NCBI RefSeq assembly: GCF_007993035.1
Contig: NZ_VOOS01000001.1
Location: 744,001-808,000, forward strand
Length of the DNA: 64,000 nt
Direction: 5' to 3'
From: Vicingus serpentipes
Lineage (GTDB): Bacteria > Bacteroidota > Bacteroidia > Flavobacteriales_E > Vicingaceae
Below are positions 6,884 to 15,923 of this stretch, piece by piece. Both the position numbers and the translations under genes were made by a program. Positions within the stretch are counted from its first letter, which is position 1; the number at the start of each line of letters is the position of its first letter. Under the pieces are notes generated by a model. It made no database searches. It was not told where the DNA came from and saw nothing but the letters and a program-made list of their open reading frames with translations.

Positions 6884-9739
6884 ATGTCAATACAAAAATT
6901 TTCTGACCGACACATTGGTCCAAGAGACACTGATGTTAACCAAATGTTAACGGAAATAGGTGTAAACTCTATTGATGAACTTATTAATCAAACAATACCT
7001 TCAAAAATTCGATTAAAAAACGAACTTAATTTAAGTGAGCCTTTAACGGAATATGAATATTTAAATCATATTAAAGATTTATCTCATAAGAATAAAGTTT
7101 ATAAATCATACATTGGATTAGGATATTACAATACAATTTTACCTTCTGTAATTAAGCGTAATGTATTTGAAAATCCAGGATGGTACACTGCTTACACTCC
7201 ATACCAAGCTGAAATTTCTCAAGGAAGATTAGAAGCATTATTAAATTTCCAAACAATAGTATTGGACTTAACAGGTATGGAAATTACAAACGCATCTTTA
7301 CTGGATGAAGGAACTGCTGCTGGTGAAGCTATGATTATGGCATACAACAGTAGAACAAGGGAAGCTAAGAAGAATAATGCTAATGTATTTTTTGTTTCTG
7401 ACAAATGCTTCCCTCAAACGATTGATGTATTAAAAACACGTTCAACCCCATTAGATATTGAATTAATTATTGGTGATTACGAATCATTTGAATTTAATGA
7501 AAAAGTATTTGGAGCTATTGTACAATATCCTGATGCAAGTGGTCAGGTAGAAGATTATGCTTCATTCGTAGAAAGAGCACATGCAAATGAATGTTTAGTT
7601 GTAGTTGCTGCCGATTTAATGAGTTTAGCACTATTAACCCCTCCGGGAGAATGGGGAGCTGATGTTGTTGTTGGAACTACTCAACGTTTTGGTGTACCAA
7701 TGGGTTATGGTGGACCACATGCTGCATATTTTGCTACAAAAGAGGCTTACAAAAGAAATATTCCAGGAAGAATTATTGGTGTTTCTATAGATGACCAAGG
7801 AAACAGAGCCTTAAGAATGGCTTTACAAACAAGAGAACAACATATAAAAAGAGATAAAGCAACCTCTAATATTTGTACAGCCCAAGTGTTATTAGCTGTA
7901 ATTGCTGGTATGTATGGTGTTTATCATGGTCCTGAGGGAATAAAAAATATTGCTTCTTCAATTAATTCTTTAACTAGCAAATTAGCTGGAGCTATTGATA
8001 GTTTAGGATTAAAAAGATTGAACAATAGCTTTTTTGACACATTAACTTATGAAGCTGATGTAACATTAATTTCAAAAATTAAAGAGATTGCTTTAGCAAA
8101 AGAAGTTAACTTTTATTATACTTCAAACACTATTTCTGTTAGTATAGGAGAAACTGAAAATGAAAATAGCATTAATGAAATAGCTTCTATTTTTGCTGAA
8201 GCAACTGGAAACTCATTCCAAGCTTCTACTATTAATGGTATTCCTTCAAAGTTAACTAGAACAACCTCATACTTAACACACGAAAATTTTGCATTATATC
8301 ATTCTGAATCAGATATGATGCGATACATTAAGCGTTTAGAGAATAAAGATTTATCATTAACACATTCTATGATTTCATTAGGTTCATGCACAATGAAATT
8401 AAATGCAGCTTCAGAGTTAATCCCTTTAGGCTGGAATGAGTGGGCAAACATTCATCCTTTTGCTCCAATTAACCAAGCTCAAGGTTATCAAGAAATGTTA
8501 AAAGGTTTAGCTGATGATTTAGCTGAAATTACTGGATTTGATGCGGTAACACTCCAACCTAACTCTGGTGCTCAAGGTGAATATGCAGGTTTAATGGTGA
8601 TTAGAGCTTATCATGAAAGCAGAGGCGACACACATAGAGATATTGCTCTAATTCCTTCTTCAGCTCATGGAACTAACCCTGCAAGCGCGATTATGGCAGG
8701 AATGAAAGTTGTTGTTACTAAATGTGATGAATTAGGAAATATTGATGTCGCTGACTTAAAAGAAAAAGCAGAATTACATGCTGCTAATTTATCTTGTATC
8801 ATGGTAACTTATCCTTCAACTCATGGAGTTTTTGAGGAAAGTATAATTGAAATAACCGACATTATTCATGAAAATGGAGGTCAAGTTTATATGGATGGAG
8901 CGAACATGAACGCACAAGTGGGATTAACAAATCCTGCAAATATTGGTGCTGATGTTTGTCACTTAAATTTACATAAAACTTTCGCTATTCCTCATGGTGG
9001 TGGTGGACCAGGTGTTGGACCAATTGGTGTAGCAAAACATTTAACTGAGTTTTTACCTTCTAACCCAATTGTTAAAACTGGAGGAGAAAATGCAATTACA
9101 TCTATTTCTTCTGCTCCTTGGGGTAGTGCTTACGTATGCTTAATCTCTTATGCCTACATTAAAATGTTAGGTACAGCTGGTTTAAGAAAATCTACTGAAT
9201 TGGCTATTTTAAATGCTAATTACATCAAATCAAAATTAGAAGGACATTATGGTATTTTATATACAAATGAAAACCAACGTGTTGCTCATGAAATGATTTT
9301 AGAATGTAGAGATTTTAAACAAGCTTCAGGAATTGAAGTAACTGATATTGCTAAACGATTAATGGATTATGGGTTCCATGCACCAACTGTATCATTCCCT
9401 GTAGCTGGAACACTTATGGTGGAACCAACAGAAAGCGAAAGTAAAGCAGAATTAGATCGTTTTATTGATACTATGATTAGCATTAAAAATGAAGTAAATG
9501 AAATTCTTTCAGGATCTGCAGATAAAGATGATAATGTATTAAAAAATGCTCCTCATACTTCAAAAGCAATTATTGCTGGAGAATGGAAACATAGCTATTC
9601 TAGAGAAAAAGCTGCATTCCCTTTAGAATGGTTGCAAGATGCAAAATACTGGCCAACTGTTGCTAGAGTTGATAATGCTTATGGGGATAGAAACTTAATT
9701 TGTAGCTGTAACCCTATCGAAGATTACATGGAGGCTTAA
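6884..9739 (+). CDS. gcvP: Glycine dehydrogenase (decarboxylating), P protein
   Basis: 951 residues from the ATG at 6884, the usual size of the single-chain P protein with fused alpha and beta halves. It decarboxylates glycine using pyridoxal phosphate and passes the aminomethyl group to lipoyl-GcvH. The PLP lysine is K698 in LNLHKTFAIPHGGGGPG; the N-terminal half begins with the expected FSDRHIGPR. An upstream in-frame ATG at 6830 would add a hydrophobic MLFFYYFCLPF tail that the family does not have. No gcvT or gcvH is adjacent. lipB, which supplies the lipoyl group for GcvH, is elsewhere in this window (16907-17605). A terminator follows directly. Confidence 0.97.
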   Translation: MSIQKFSDRHIGPRDTDVNQMLTEIGVNSIDELINQTIPSKIRLKNELNLSEPLTEYEYLNHIKDLSHKNKVYKSYIGLGYYNTILPSVIKRNVFENPGWYTAYTPYQAEISQGRLEALLNFQTIVLDLTGMEITNASLLDEGTAAGEAMIMAYNSRTREAKKNNANVFFVSDKCFPQTIDVLKTRSTPLDIELIIGDYESFEFNEKVFGAIVQYPDASGQVEDYASFVERAHANECLVVVAADLMSLALLTPPGEWGADVVVGTTQRFGVPMGYGGPHAAYFATKEAYKRNIPGRIIGVSIDDQGNRALRMALQTREQHIKRDKATSNICTAQVLLAVIAGMYGVYHGPEGIKNIASSINSLTSKLAGAIDSLGLKRLNNSFFDTLTYEADVTLISKIKEIALAKEVNFYYTSNTISVSIGETENENSINEIASIFAEATGNSFQASTINGIPSKLTRTTSYLTHENFALYHSESDMMRYIKRLENKDLSLTHSMISLGSCTMKLNAASELIPLGWNEWANIHPFAPINQAQGYQEMLKGLADDLAEITGFDAVTLQPNSGAQGEYAGLMVIRAYHESRGDTHRDIALIPSSAHGTNPASAIMAGMKVVVTKCDELGNIDVADLKEKAELHAANLSCIMVTYPSTHGVFEESIIEITDIIHENGGQVYMDGANMNAQVGLTNPANIGADVCHLNLHKTFAIPHGGGGPGVGPIGVAKHLTEFLPSNPIVKTGGENAITSISSAPWGSAYVCLISYAYIKMLGTAGLRKSTELAILNANYIKSKLEGHYGILYTNENQRVAHEMILECRDFKQASGIEVTDIAKRLMDYGFHAPTVSFPVAGTLMVEPTESESKAELDRFIDTMISIKNEVNEILSGSADKDDNVLKNAPHTSKAIIAGEWKHSYSREKAAFPLEWLQDAKYWPTVARVDNAYGDRNLICSCNPIEDYMEA

Positions 9740-9758
9740 TTTAAACTTTTAATAGACA

Positions 9759-9787
9759 AAAAATCCCTTTCTAAAGAAGGGATTTTT
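9759..9787 (+). terminator. Intrinsic terminator after gcvP
   Basis: AAAAATCCCTT, loop, AAGGGATTTTT: an 11-bp stem ending in a T run, 20 nt after the gcvP stop. The next gene begins only 13 nt further on. Confidence 0.85.
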
Positions 9788-9800
9788 GTTTTAGTGTATA

Positions 9801-10850
9801 ATGGATTTTACTTCTAATAAACATTTTTGCATTCTCCCTTGGATTCATTTGCATGTATCCCAATCAGGTAAGGTACACCCATGCTGTAATAATAACAGGT
9901 ATTTAGGAGACGTTAAAACCAATTCTATAAAAGAGATTTGGGATGGGGAACAATTTAATGATTTAAGAGAACAGTTTAAAAACAATACTCCAGACAAGAG
10001 ATGTTCTCATTGCTATAATATTGAAAAATCAGGCAAGGAGAGTTTACGACAAATTTCAAATAGAAAGTATAAAAAAGATATAGATAGGATTCAAAACAAT
10101 AATGCCGAACCTATTTATTTAGACATTCGATTTTCAAATATTTGCAATTTTAAATGTAAAACTTGTTGGCACGGAAACAGTTCAGCATGGTTTAATGAAG
10201 GCAGTAAAAGGAATGCATCCGATGAAAGAATAATTAAAGCTTTTACCAATAATTTTGATGAATTATTTGAATACATCGACAACGTTGAAGAAATTTATTT
10301 TGCAGGTGGAGAGCCTCTTATAATGGAGGAACACTATTTAATTTTAGAAGAACTAGAAAAAAGAAATTTAGTTAATACCAAACTTAGATACAACACTAAT
10401 TTTTCTATTCTGAATTTTAAAGAAAAAAGTATTCTAGAAATCTGGAAAAAATTTAAACACGTTCATGTGAGTGCTAGCATTGACGGAACTTTTTCGCTAG
10501 GAGAAGAAATACGAGAAGGATTTAATTGGAATCAATTTTTAGCGAATAGAAAAAAAATGCTCCAGATTTGCCCTGAAATTTATTTCGAAATTACTCCAAC
10601 AGTTAGTACGCTAAATATTTTAAATTTACCAGAGCTTCATCAGTATTTAGTTAAAAATAAACTTTTAGACGTGAACAATATTTACCTTAATTTTTTGGAA
10701 CGACCTTTGATTTACAATTTAAAATCGCTGCCTATTGATACAAAAGAAGAAGCTGTAAACATCATTAAAGCACACATCAACTGGCTAAATAAAAAAAATG
10801 CTAACAACTTAATAATCAATGAATTTAAACACACTTTAAACTACTTATAA
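9801..10850 (+). CDS. Radical SAM protein with N-terminal twitch/SPASM-like cysteine cluster
   Basis: 349 residues. The radical SAM motif is C115-x3-C119-x2-C122 (CNFKCKTC), followed by the SAM-binding AGGEPL (168-173). Upstream lies a second cysteine set, C10, C28-C29 and C68-x2-C71, inside FCILPWIHLHVSQSGKVHPCC and CSHCYN. This resembles the auxiliary-cluster (twitch/SPASM) region but sits before, not after, the SAM barrel, as in 'twitch domain-containing radical SAM' proteins. Such enzymes commonly modify peptides, proteins or small metabolites; the substrate here is unknown and no small precursor-peptide gene is seen next to it. The gene starts 13 nt after the gcvP terminator, so its promoter must overlap that region or the gene depends on read-through. 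Confidence 0.85.
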   Translation: MDFTSNKHFCILPWIHLHVSQSGKVHPCCNNNRYLGDVKTNSIKEIWDGEQFNDLREQFKNNTPDKRCSHCYNIEKSGKESLRQISNRKYKKDIDRIQNNNAEPIYLDIRFSNICNFKCKTCWHGNSSAWFNEGSKRNASDERIIKAFTNNFDELFEYIDNVEEIYFAGGEPLIMEEHYLILEELEKRNLVNTKLRYNTNFSILNFKEKSILEIWKKFKHVHVSASIDGTFSLGEEIREGFNWNQFLANRKKMLQICPEIYFEITPTVSTLNILNLPELHQYLVKNKLLDVNNIYLNFLERPLIYNLKSLPIDTKEEAVNIIKAHINWLNKKNANNLIINEFKHTLNYL

Positions 10851-10856
10851 TTTTTA

Positions 10857-10887
10857 TTGTTAAGTTCTTTTTTAAAGTTTACATTTG
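10857..10887 (+). promoter_or_regulatory. Promoter of ChaN-like gene
   Basis: TTG (10857-10859), a 20-nt spacer and TACATTTG (10880-10887), 18 nt before the ATG at 10906. It supports the ATG start over the TTG at 10885, which lies inside the -7 box. Confidence 0.55.
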
Positions 10888-10905
10888 CATCATTACCAAA
10901 CACTT

Positions 10906-11775
10906 ATGCGAGTAAAATTAATTATACTAACCTTTTTGGCAATAGCACTTACCTCTTTTAAAGATGGTAAAAGAGCTTATAAAATTTTTGACCAAAACGG
11001 GAAAAAAATGAGCTATGAGAAGCTACTAAAAAAAGTAGCTGAAGCTGATGTAATTTTATTTGGTGAATTACATAACAATCCAATAAATCATTGGTTACAA
11101 TATGAATTAACTAAAGATATTTACAATAAATACAATGATTTTCTAGCACTAGGAGCCGAGATGTATGAGGCGGACAACCAACTAATAATTAACGAATATT
11201 TAGGTGGTCATATTGACTATAAAACATTAAAAAGTGAGGCAAAACTTTGGCCAAATGATGAAACAGATTATAATCCATTACTTGATTTTGCAGTAAGAAA
11301 TCAATTAACTTTTGTTGCAACAAACATCCCTAGAAGATATGCTAAAATGGTTAGTAAACAAGGATTTAAAGCCTTTAATCATTTATCTGACGAAGCTAAA
11401 AAATACATTGCTCCATTGCCTTTAAAGTATGATGACAAACTACCTGGTTATGTAGAAATGAAAAAAATGGCTGCTCACGGACATGGAATGAATGGTGATT
11501 TTCTAGCACAAGCACAGGCAAGTAAAGATGCAACTATGGCTCATTTTATTTTAAAAAACTGGGTAGAAGGAAGAACCTTTATTCATTACAATGGTGCTTA
11601 CCACTCTAATAATTATGAAGGCATTTTGTGGTATTTAAAACAAGCTAACCCTGATTTAAAAGTGGCTACCATTAGTTGTGTTGAACAAAAAGTATTGGAC
11701 GCTTTAGATGAAGAAAACAAAAGTTTAGCGCATTTTATTATCGCTACTCCTGAAACAATGACTAAAACACATTAG
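10906..11775 (+). CDS. ChaN-family (haem-binding-like) secreted protein
   Basis: 289 residues from the ATG at 10906. An N-terminal hydrophobic signal segment (MRVKLIILTFLAIALTSF) is followed by the ChaN/Cofac_haem_bdg fold: LFGELHNNPINHWLQ, LGAEMY, the mid-protein AAHGHGMNGDFLAQAQASKDATMAHFI and FIHYNGAYHSNNYEGI. Characterised members (Campylobacter ChaN) bind haem and are linked to iron acquisition; some relatives may be hydrolases using the same His/Glu residues. No lipobox cysteine is seen, so it is probably periplasmic rather than lipidated. No iron-transport genes are adjacent. It overlaps the convergent ABC-F gene by 4 nt. Confidence 0.85.
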   Translation: MRVKLIILTFLAIALTSFKDGKRAYKIFDQNGKKMSYEKLLKKVAEADVILFGELHNNPINHWLQYELTKDIYNKYNDFLALGAEMYEADNQLIINEYLGGHIDYKTLKSEAKLWPNDETDYNPLLDFAVRNQLTFVATNIPRRYAKMVSKQGFKAFNHLSDEAKKYIAPLPLKYDDKLPGYVEMKKMAAHGHGMNGDFLAQAQASKDATMAHFILKNWVEGRTFIHYNGAYHSNNYEGILWYLKQANPDLKVATISCVEQKVLDALDEENKSLAHFIIATPETMTKTH

Positions 11776-13703
11776 TCTTTCTTTCGAATCAATTCTTCTT
11801 CCAACAATTGACTTTCTTCCCAATCAATCATTGCTTGGTCTAAGCTGGATTTAACTTCGTTATATTCCACCAAAAGTTCATCTGAATATAAGGTTGGATC
11901 TAATAATTTAGCATTTAACTTTTCAATTTCTCCTTCTAACTCTTCTATCTTTTTCTCTAAATTATTTGTTCGATTTTGAGCTTTACGAATGTCTTTGTCT
12001 AATTGTTTTTTTTCTTCGTAAGTCAATTGAGATGTTGAAACTTCTTTCTCTTTTTTCTCCACCTGCTTAGTTACTTGCTCAAACTCTCTAATGCTATCAA
12101 CTTTTTTAGATTTTAAGAAATCGTAAACTCCACCTAAAAACTCTTTTACTTTTCCGTCTTTAAATTCATACATTTCTTCTACCAACCCATCTAAAAAATC
12201 TCTATCATGAGAAATTACTAAAAGTGTTCCATCATAATGTTTAAGCGCATCTTTTAACACCTCTTTTGAACGAATATCTAAGTGATTGGTAGGCTCATCA
12301 AGAATTAACAAATTAACTGGTTCAAGTAACAATTTACACAATGCAACACGAGCTCTTTCTCCTCCAGATAGTACTTTTATTTTTTTATCGGCTTCCTCAC
12401 CGCCAAACATAAATGCACCTAAAAGATTTCTCACTTTTTTTCTAATCTCACCATGAGCTGCTTTATCTATTGTTTCAAAAACGGTCAATTCTTTATCTAA
12501 TTCGTCTGCTTGGTTTTGAGCAAAATACGCTACCTCAACATTGTGTCCAATAACTAATTCTCCTTCATGCTCCAATTCTCCAACCAAAATCTTGGTCATC
12601 GTTGTTTTTCCTTCTCCATTCTTCCCTACAAAGGCAATTTTTTTCCCTCGTTCTACATAAAAACTAGCATCTTTAAACACCTCTTTCTCTCCAAACGATT
12701 TACCTAAACTTCTAGCTTCAACCACAACTTTTCCTGACCGTGGTGCTGGAGGAAAGAAAAATCGCATTGAGCTATTATCTTCCTCTTCTATCTCTATACG
12801 TTCAATTTTATCTAATTGCTTAATTCTACTTTGTACCTGAACTGCTTTTGTAGCTTTAGACCTAAATCGTTCAATAAACTTTTCGGTATCAGCAATTTGT
12901 TTTTGCTGATTTGTATAAGCAGCAATTTGCTGTTCTCTTCTTTCTTGTCGTTGCTCTAAGTATTTAGAATAATAGGTTTTGTAATCGTAAACTTTACCTA
13001 AAGAAATTTCAATTGTTCGATTAGTCACATGATCCAAAAACGCTTTATCGTGTGAAATTAAAACTACGGCTCCAGGGTATTCTTTTAAAAAATCTTCTAA
13101 CCATTGTATCGACTCTATATCTAAGTGATTGGTGGGCTCATCGAGTAATAATAAATTTGATTTCGTTAAAAGAATTTTAGCCAATTCTATTCGCATTCTC
13201 CAACCTCCACTAAACTCATCGGTTAGTCTATTAAAATCTTTAGGTGTAAATCCTAACCCTTTTAAAATAGTTTCTATTTCTCCATCAATATTAAATCCGC
13301 CAATAAATTGTAAGCGTTCGTTATAATCATTTAAGTGGTTTAATAAATCTAAATATTCTTCCGATTCGTAATCAGTTCTAGTAGCCAATTGATGATTAAT
13401 TTCTTCAATTTTATCATTAATCTTATTTACCTCTTCAAATACTAATTTTGTTTCTTCTAAGACAGTACGTCCATGAACAAAATCCATATCTTGAGGCAAA
13501 TAGCCAAAGGTAAAATCAGCAGGAAAAGAAACATTCCCTTCATCTGGAACATTTTCTCCAGCAATAACTTTTAGCATGGTAGATTTACCTGCTCCATTCT
13601 TTCCCACTAAACCTATTCTATCTTGTTTATTAATTAAAAAAGATACTTTATTAAAAAGGTATCGCTCACCAAAATTTACTGTTAACTCATTAATTCCAAC
13701 CAT
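11772..13703 (-). CDS. ABC-F family ATPase (Uup/YdiF-like)
   Basis: 643 residues, two ABC ATPase domains without membrane segments. Walker A motifs are GLVGKNGAGKST (31-42) and FVGKNGEGKTT (about 358-368). Signature loops are EFSGGWRMR and LSGGERARV (about 443-451), and both Walker B segments read LLLLDEPTNHLD or LLILDEPTNHLD. The linker is charged (RSKATKAVQVQSRIKQL), and a C-terminal coiled coil (about 540-643) resembles that of Uup/YdiF/YheS. ABC-F proteins act on ribosomes or DNA-associated processes in the cytosol. The chromosomal context gives no sign of an antibiotic-resistance role, so a housekeeping translation factor is favoured. Confidence 0.93.
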   Translation of the reverse strand: MVGINELTVNFGERYLFNKVSFLINKQDRIGLVGKNGAGKSTMLKVIAGENVPDEGNVSFPADFTFGYLPQDMDFVHGRTVLEETKLVFEEVNKINDKIEEINHQLATRTDYESEEYLDLLNHLNDYNERLQFIGGFNIDGEIETILKGLGFTPKDFNRLTDEFSGGWRMRIELAKILLTKSNLLLLDEPTNHLDIESIQWLEDFLKEYPGAVVLISHDKAFLDHVTNRTIEISLGKVYDYKTYYSKYLEQRQERREQQIAAYTNQQKQIADTEKFIERFRSKATKAVQVQSRIKQLDKIERIEIEEEDNSSMRFFFPPAPRSGKVVVEARSLGKSFGEKEVFKDASFYVERGKKIAFVGKNGEGKTTMTKILVGELEHEGELVIGHNVEVAYFAQNQADELDKELTVFETIDKAAHGEIRKKVRNLLGAFMFGGEEADKKIKVLSGGERARVALCKLLLEPVNLLILDEPTNHLDIRSKEVLKDALKHYDGTLLVISHDRDFLDGLVEEMYEFKDGKVKEFLGGVYDFLKSKKVDSIREFEQVTKQVEKKEKEVSTSQLTYEEKKQLDKDIRKAQNRTNNLEKKIEELEGEIEKLNAKLLDPTLYSDELLVEYNEVKSSLDQAMIDWEESQLLEEELIRKKD

Positions 13704-13791
13704 GCTGCGAAATTAATTAAAGTAAACTGACTTTTATCAAATTAAAGGATGCTGTTTTTATTACCTTTACAAAGAATTTATTATAAAACAG

Positions 13792-14187
13792 ATGCCAAAA
13801 GCACTTCCAAGCGTACTTCAACTTAAATGCCCTAAATGCAGGGAAGGAGATTTATTTGTAAATAAAAGCTCATACAAATACAAAGGTTTTTTTGATATGC
13901 CTAAAAGATGTTTGAAATGTGGGCAAGATTTTGAAATCGAAACTGGGTTTTATTATGGTGCTATGTACGTAAGCTACGCATTAACAATTGCCATCACTGT
14001 TGCTGTTTTTGTAGCTTTAACTGTTTTTAATGCATTTTCTATTATTCCGTTTTTAATTTTCGATGTTATTGCTTTAGTTTTAACAATGCCATACGTAACA
14101 AGAGTATCGAGATCTATTTGGATTGCTTTAATGATAAAATATGACGCTAATGCCATAAAAAACCATGAGCGAAAAACACAATCTTAA
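13792..14187 (+). CDS. DUF983 membrane protein with zinc-ribbon N-terminus
   Basis: 131 residues. The N-terminal part has two CxxC pairs (LKCPKCREGDLF and KRCLKCGQDF), a probable zinc ribbon. After ETGFYYGAMYVSYA come two predicted transmembrane helices (about 60-82 and 84-103), the layout of the DUF983 family, whose function is unknown. Its last 23 nt overlap the downstream esterase-like gene in another frame, so the two are co-translated. Confidence 0.88.
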   Translation: MPKALPSVLQLKCPKCREGDLFVNKSSYKYKGFFDMPKRCLKCGQDFEIETGFYYGAMYVSYALTIAITVAVFVALTVFNAFSIIPFLIFDVIALVLTMPYVTRVSRSIWIALMIKYDANAIKNHERKTQS

Positions 14188-14812
14188 AGTAGAAAAAACT
14201 GCTACCTATTACACATTAGGAAATGTAAAAACGGCCAAAACAATTTGGTTTGTGTTACACGGCTATGGAATGTTAGCCAAATATTTTATCAAAAAATTTG
14301 AGCCCATTTTAAATGAAGAAACTTGCATTATTGCCCCCGATGGCTTATCAAAATTTTACACCCAAGGTTTTTATGGTAGAGTTGGCGCTACCTGGATGAC
14401 TAAAGAAGACAGAGAAGAAGAAATTGAAGATTATATTAACTACCTCAACAAACTCTACGAGGTTAATATTGCTGAAAACAATAACGAAAATGTAAAAATT
14501 AATTTATTAGGTTTTTCTCAAGGCGGAGCTACAGTAAGTAGATGGGCTGCTAGCAAAAAAATAACCTTTAATAATTTAATACTTTGGGCAAGTGTTTTTC
14601 CTGACGATATGACTTTTGACTTTTTAAACAATAACAATACGTTTGTTTTGTTAGGCGATAAAGATGAATTTGCTACCGATAAAAACGTGCAAACTCAAAA
14701 AGAGGTGTTAGCAAAATCAGGCGTCGATTTTACCCTCATTAAATTTGAAGGAGCTCATGATATTCCTAAAAAAATCATATTAGAACAAACTCAATTAAAT
14801 AGTTGGAATTAA
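14165..14812 (+). CDS. Alpha/beta-hydrolase (carboxylesterase-like)
   Basis: 215 residues. Alpha/beta-hydrolase signatures: oxyanion region VLHGYGM (30-36), nucleophile elbow GFSQGG with S118, acidic residue in LLGDKDEF (D165 or D167) and H198 in FEGAHDIP. The length and LHGYG/GFSQGG pattern fit the YpfH/phospholipase-carboxylesterase group. The substrate is unknown. No signal peptide, so cytosolic. It is translationally coupled to the DUF983 gene through a 23-nt overlap. Confidence 0.9.
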   Translation: MSEKHNLKVEKTATYYTLGNVKTAKTIWFVLHGYGMLAKYFIKKFEPILNEETCIIAPDGLSKFYTQGFYGRVGATWMTKEDREEEIEDYINYLNKLYEVNIAENNNENVKINLLGFSQGGATVSRWAASKKITFNNLILWASVFPDDMTFDFLNNNNTFVLLGDKDEFATDKNVQTQKEVLAKSGVDFTLIKFEGAHDIPKKIILEQTQLNSWN

Positions 14813-14822
14813 CGATTCTATT

Positions 14823-15818
14823 CTAGTTTTGTAAAGTAGATTTAACCACCTCACTCACAGCAATATCCTCCATACACTTAAAATGCTTTTTTGGGCATTT
14901 GTCATAACCTATTTTAGAACAAGGTCGGCAGTTTAAGTTTTTGTTTTCTATCATTACAAACTTTTCAGGCTGCGTTGGGTAATAAGGGTACATTCCAAAT
15001 TCGGGAATGGTATTCCCCCAAACAGAAACAATTTTAATACCTAATGCTGCTCCAATGTGCATTAAGCCTGTATCGTGTGTAATCAGTACCTTACTTTGTT
15101 GTACCAACGATGCTGATTGATTTAAATTAAATTTTCCGCAGGCATTAAAAACATTAGCTCCAACTGCTTTTACAATTCGTTCTGCTTTCTCAGCGTCTTC
15201 TTTACCTCCTAACAAAACAACGGGTTGCTGTAATTGCTTACAAATCGAAATTATTTTATGCTCAGGCAAACATTTAGTGGCATGTTGAGCTCCTATGGCA
15301 AAGCTTACATATCCATTTTTAAAATTGGAAGGCAAAGTATTAACATCAACTTTATCTTTAGTTGGTATATAATATTCCAAGCCTACCCCATCATTTTCAA
15401 CACCCAAATATTTAACTGCATTTAAATAACGTTCTACAATATGTATGTTGGGTAGCTTATTTATTTTAAAAGAAGTCATTAACCATTTCTGGTAATTTAA
15501 TTTCTCAAAACTAAACGATAGGCATTTCAATTTTTTAATAACTCTTTTAGAACGAAGGTTTTTATGTAAATCAACAATATAATCGTAGCCTTCATTTTTT
15601 AAGTCAGCAATTATTTCGTTCGTACTTTTTTCTATGGTGTAAACTTTACTAACATTTGGATTGCTATCCACAATACTTTTATATTGTTTTTTAGTTAAGT
15701 AATGTATTTCCACTTCTCCATCTAACTGATTTTTAAGGCATCTCAACACCGGAGTAGTTAACACAATATCGCCAATTGAACTAAACCGTATCACTAATAT
15801 TTTAACAACTTGCTGCAT
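14823..15818 (-). CDS. Glycosyltransferase family 9 (heptosyltransferase-like)
   Basis: 331 residues. It begins KILVIRFSSIGDIVLTTPVLR, the GT9/WaaF pattern, and carries ITHDTGLMHIGAALG (about 245-259), which binds the nucleotide-sugar. Near the C-terminus it has a four-cysteine segment (CRPCSKIGYDKCPKKHFKC) common in Bacteroidota GT9 proteins. It probably adds a heptose or similar sugar to the lipopolysaccharide core at the inner membrane. The ATG at 15818 is the only plausible start, and a TAnnTTTG box ends just 8 nt upstream, so the transcript may be nearly leaderless. It is divergent from the isomerase gene. Confidence 0.9.
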   Translation of the reverse strand: MQQVVKILVIRFSSIGDIVLTTPVLRCLKNQLDGEVEIHYLTKKQYKSIVDSNPNVSKVYTIEKSTNEIIADLKNEGYDYIVDLHKNLRSKRVIKKLKCLSFSFEKLNYQKWLMTSFKINKLPNIHIVERYLNAVKYLGVENDGVGLEYYIPTKDKVDVNTLPSNFKNGYVSFAIGAQHATKCLPEHKIISICKQLQQPVVLLGGKEDAEKAERIVKAVGANVFNACGKFNLNQSASLVQQSKVLITHDTGLMHIGAALGIKIVSVWGNTIPEFGMYPYYPTQPEKFVMIENKNLNCRPCSKIGYDKCPKKHFKCMEDIAVSEVVKSTLQN

Positions 15819-15825
15819 TATGACA

Positions 15826-15833
15826 CAAATATA
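15826..15833 (-). promoter_or_regulatory. -7 box of the GT9 gene
   Basis: Minus-strand TATATTTG matches TAnnTTTG. It ends 8 nt before the only reasonable ATG (15818), implying a leader of at most a few bases. Confidence 0.4.
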
Positions 15834-15923
15834 GTTAATAAGATAGTGAGGAATGGAGTAATTATAATTGAATTTCTTATTTTTACTGACCCTTTAAAAG
15901 GAAGTTTTATAAGCACATCAAAT

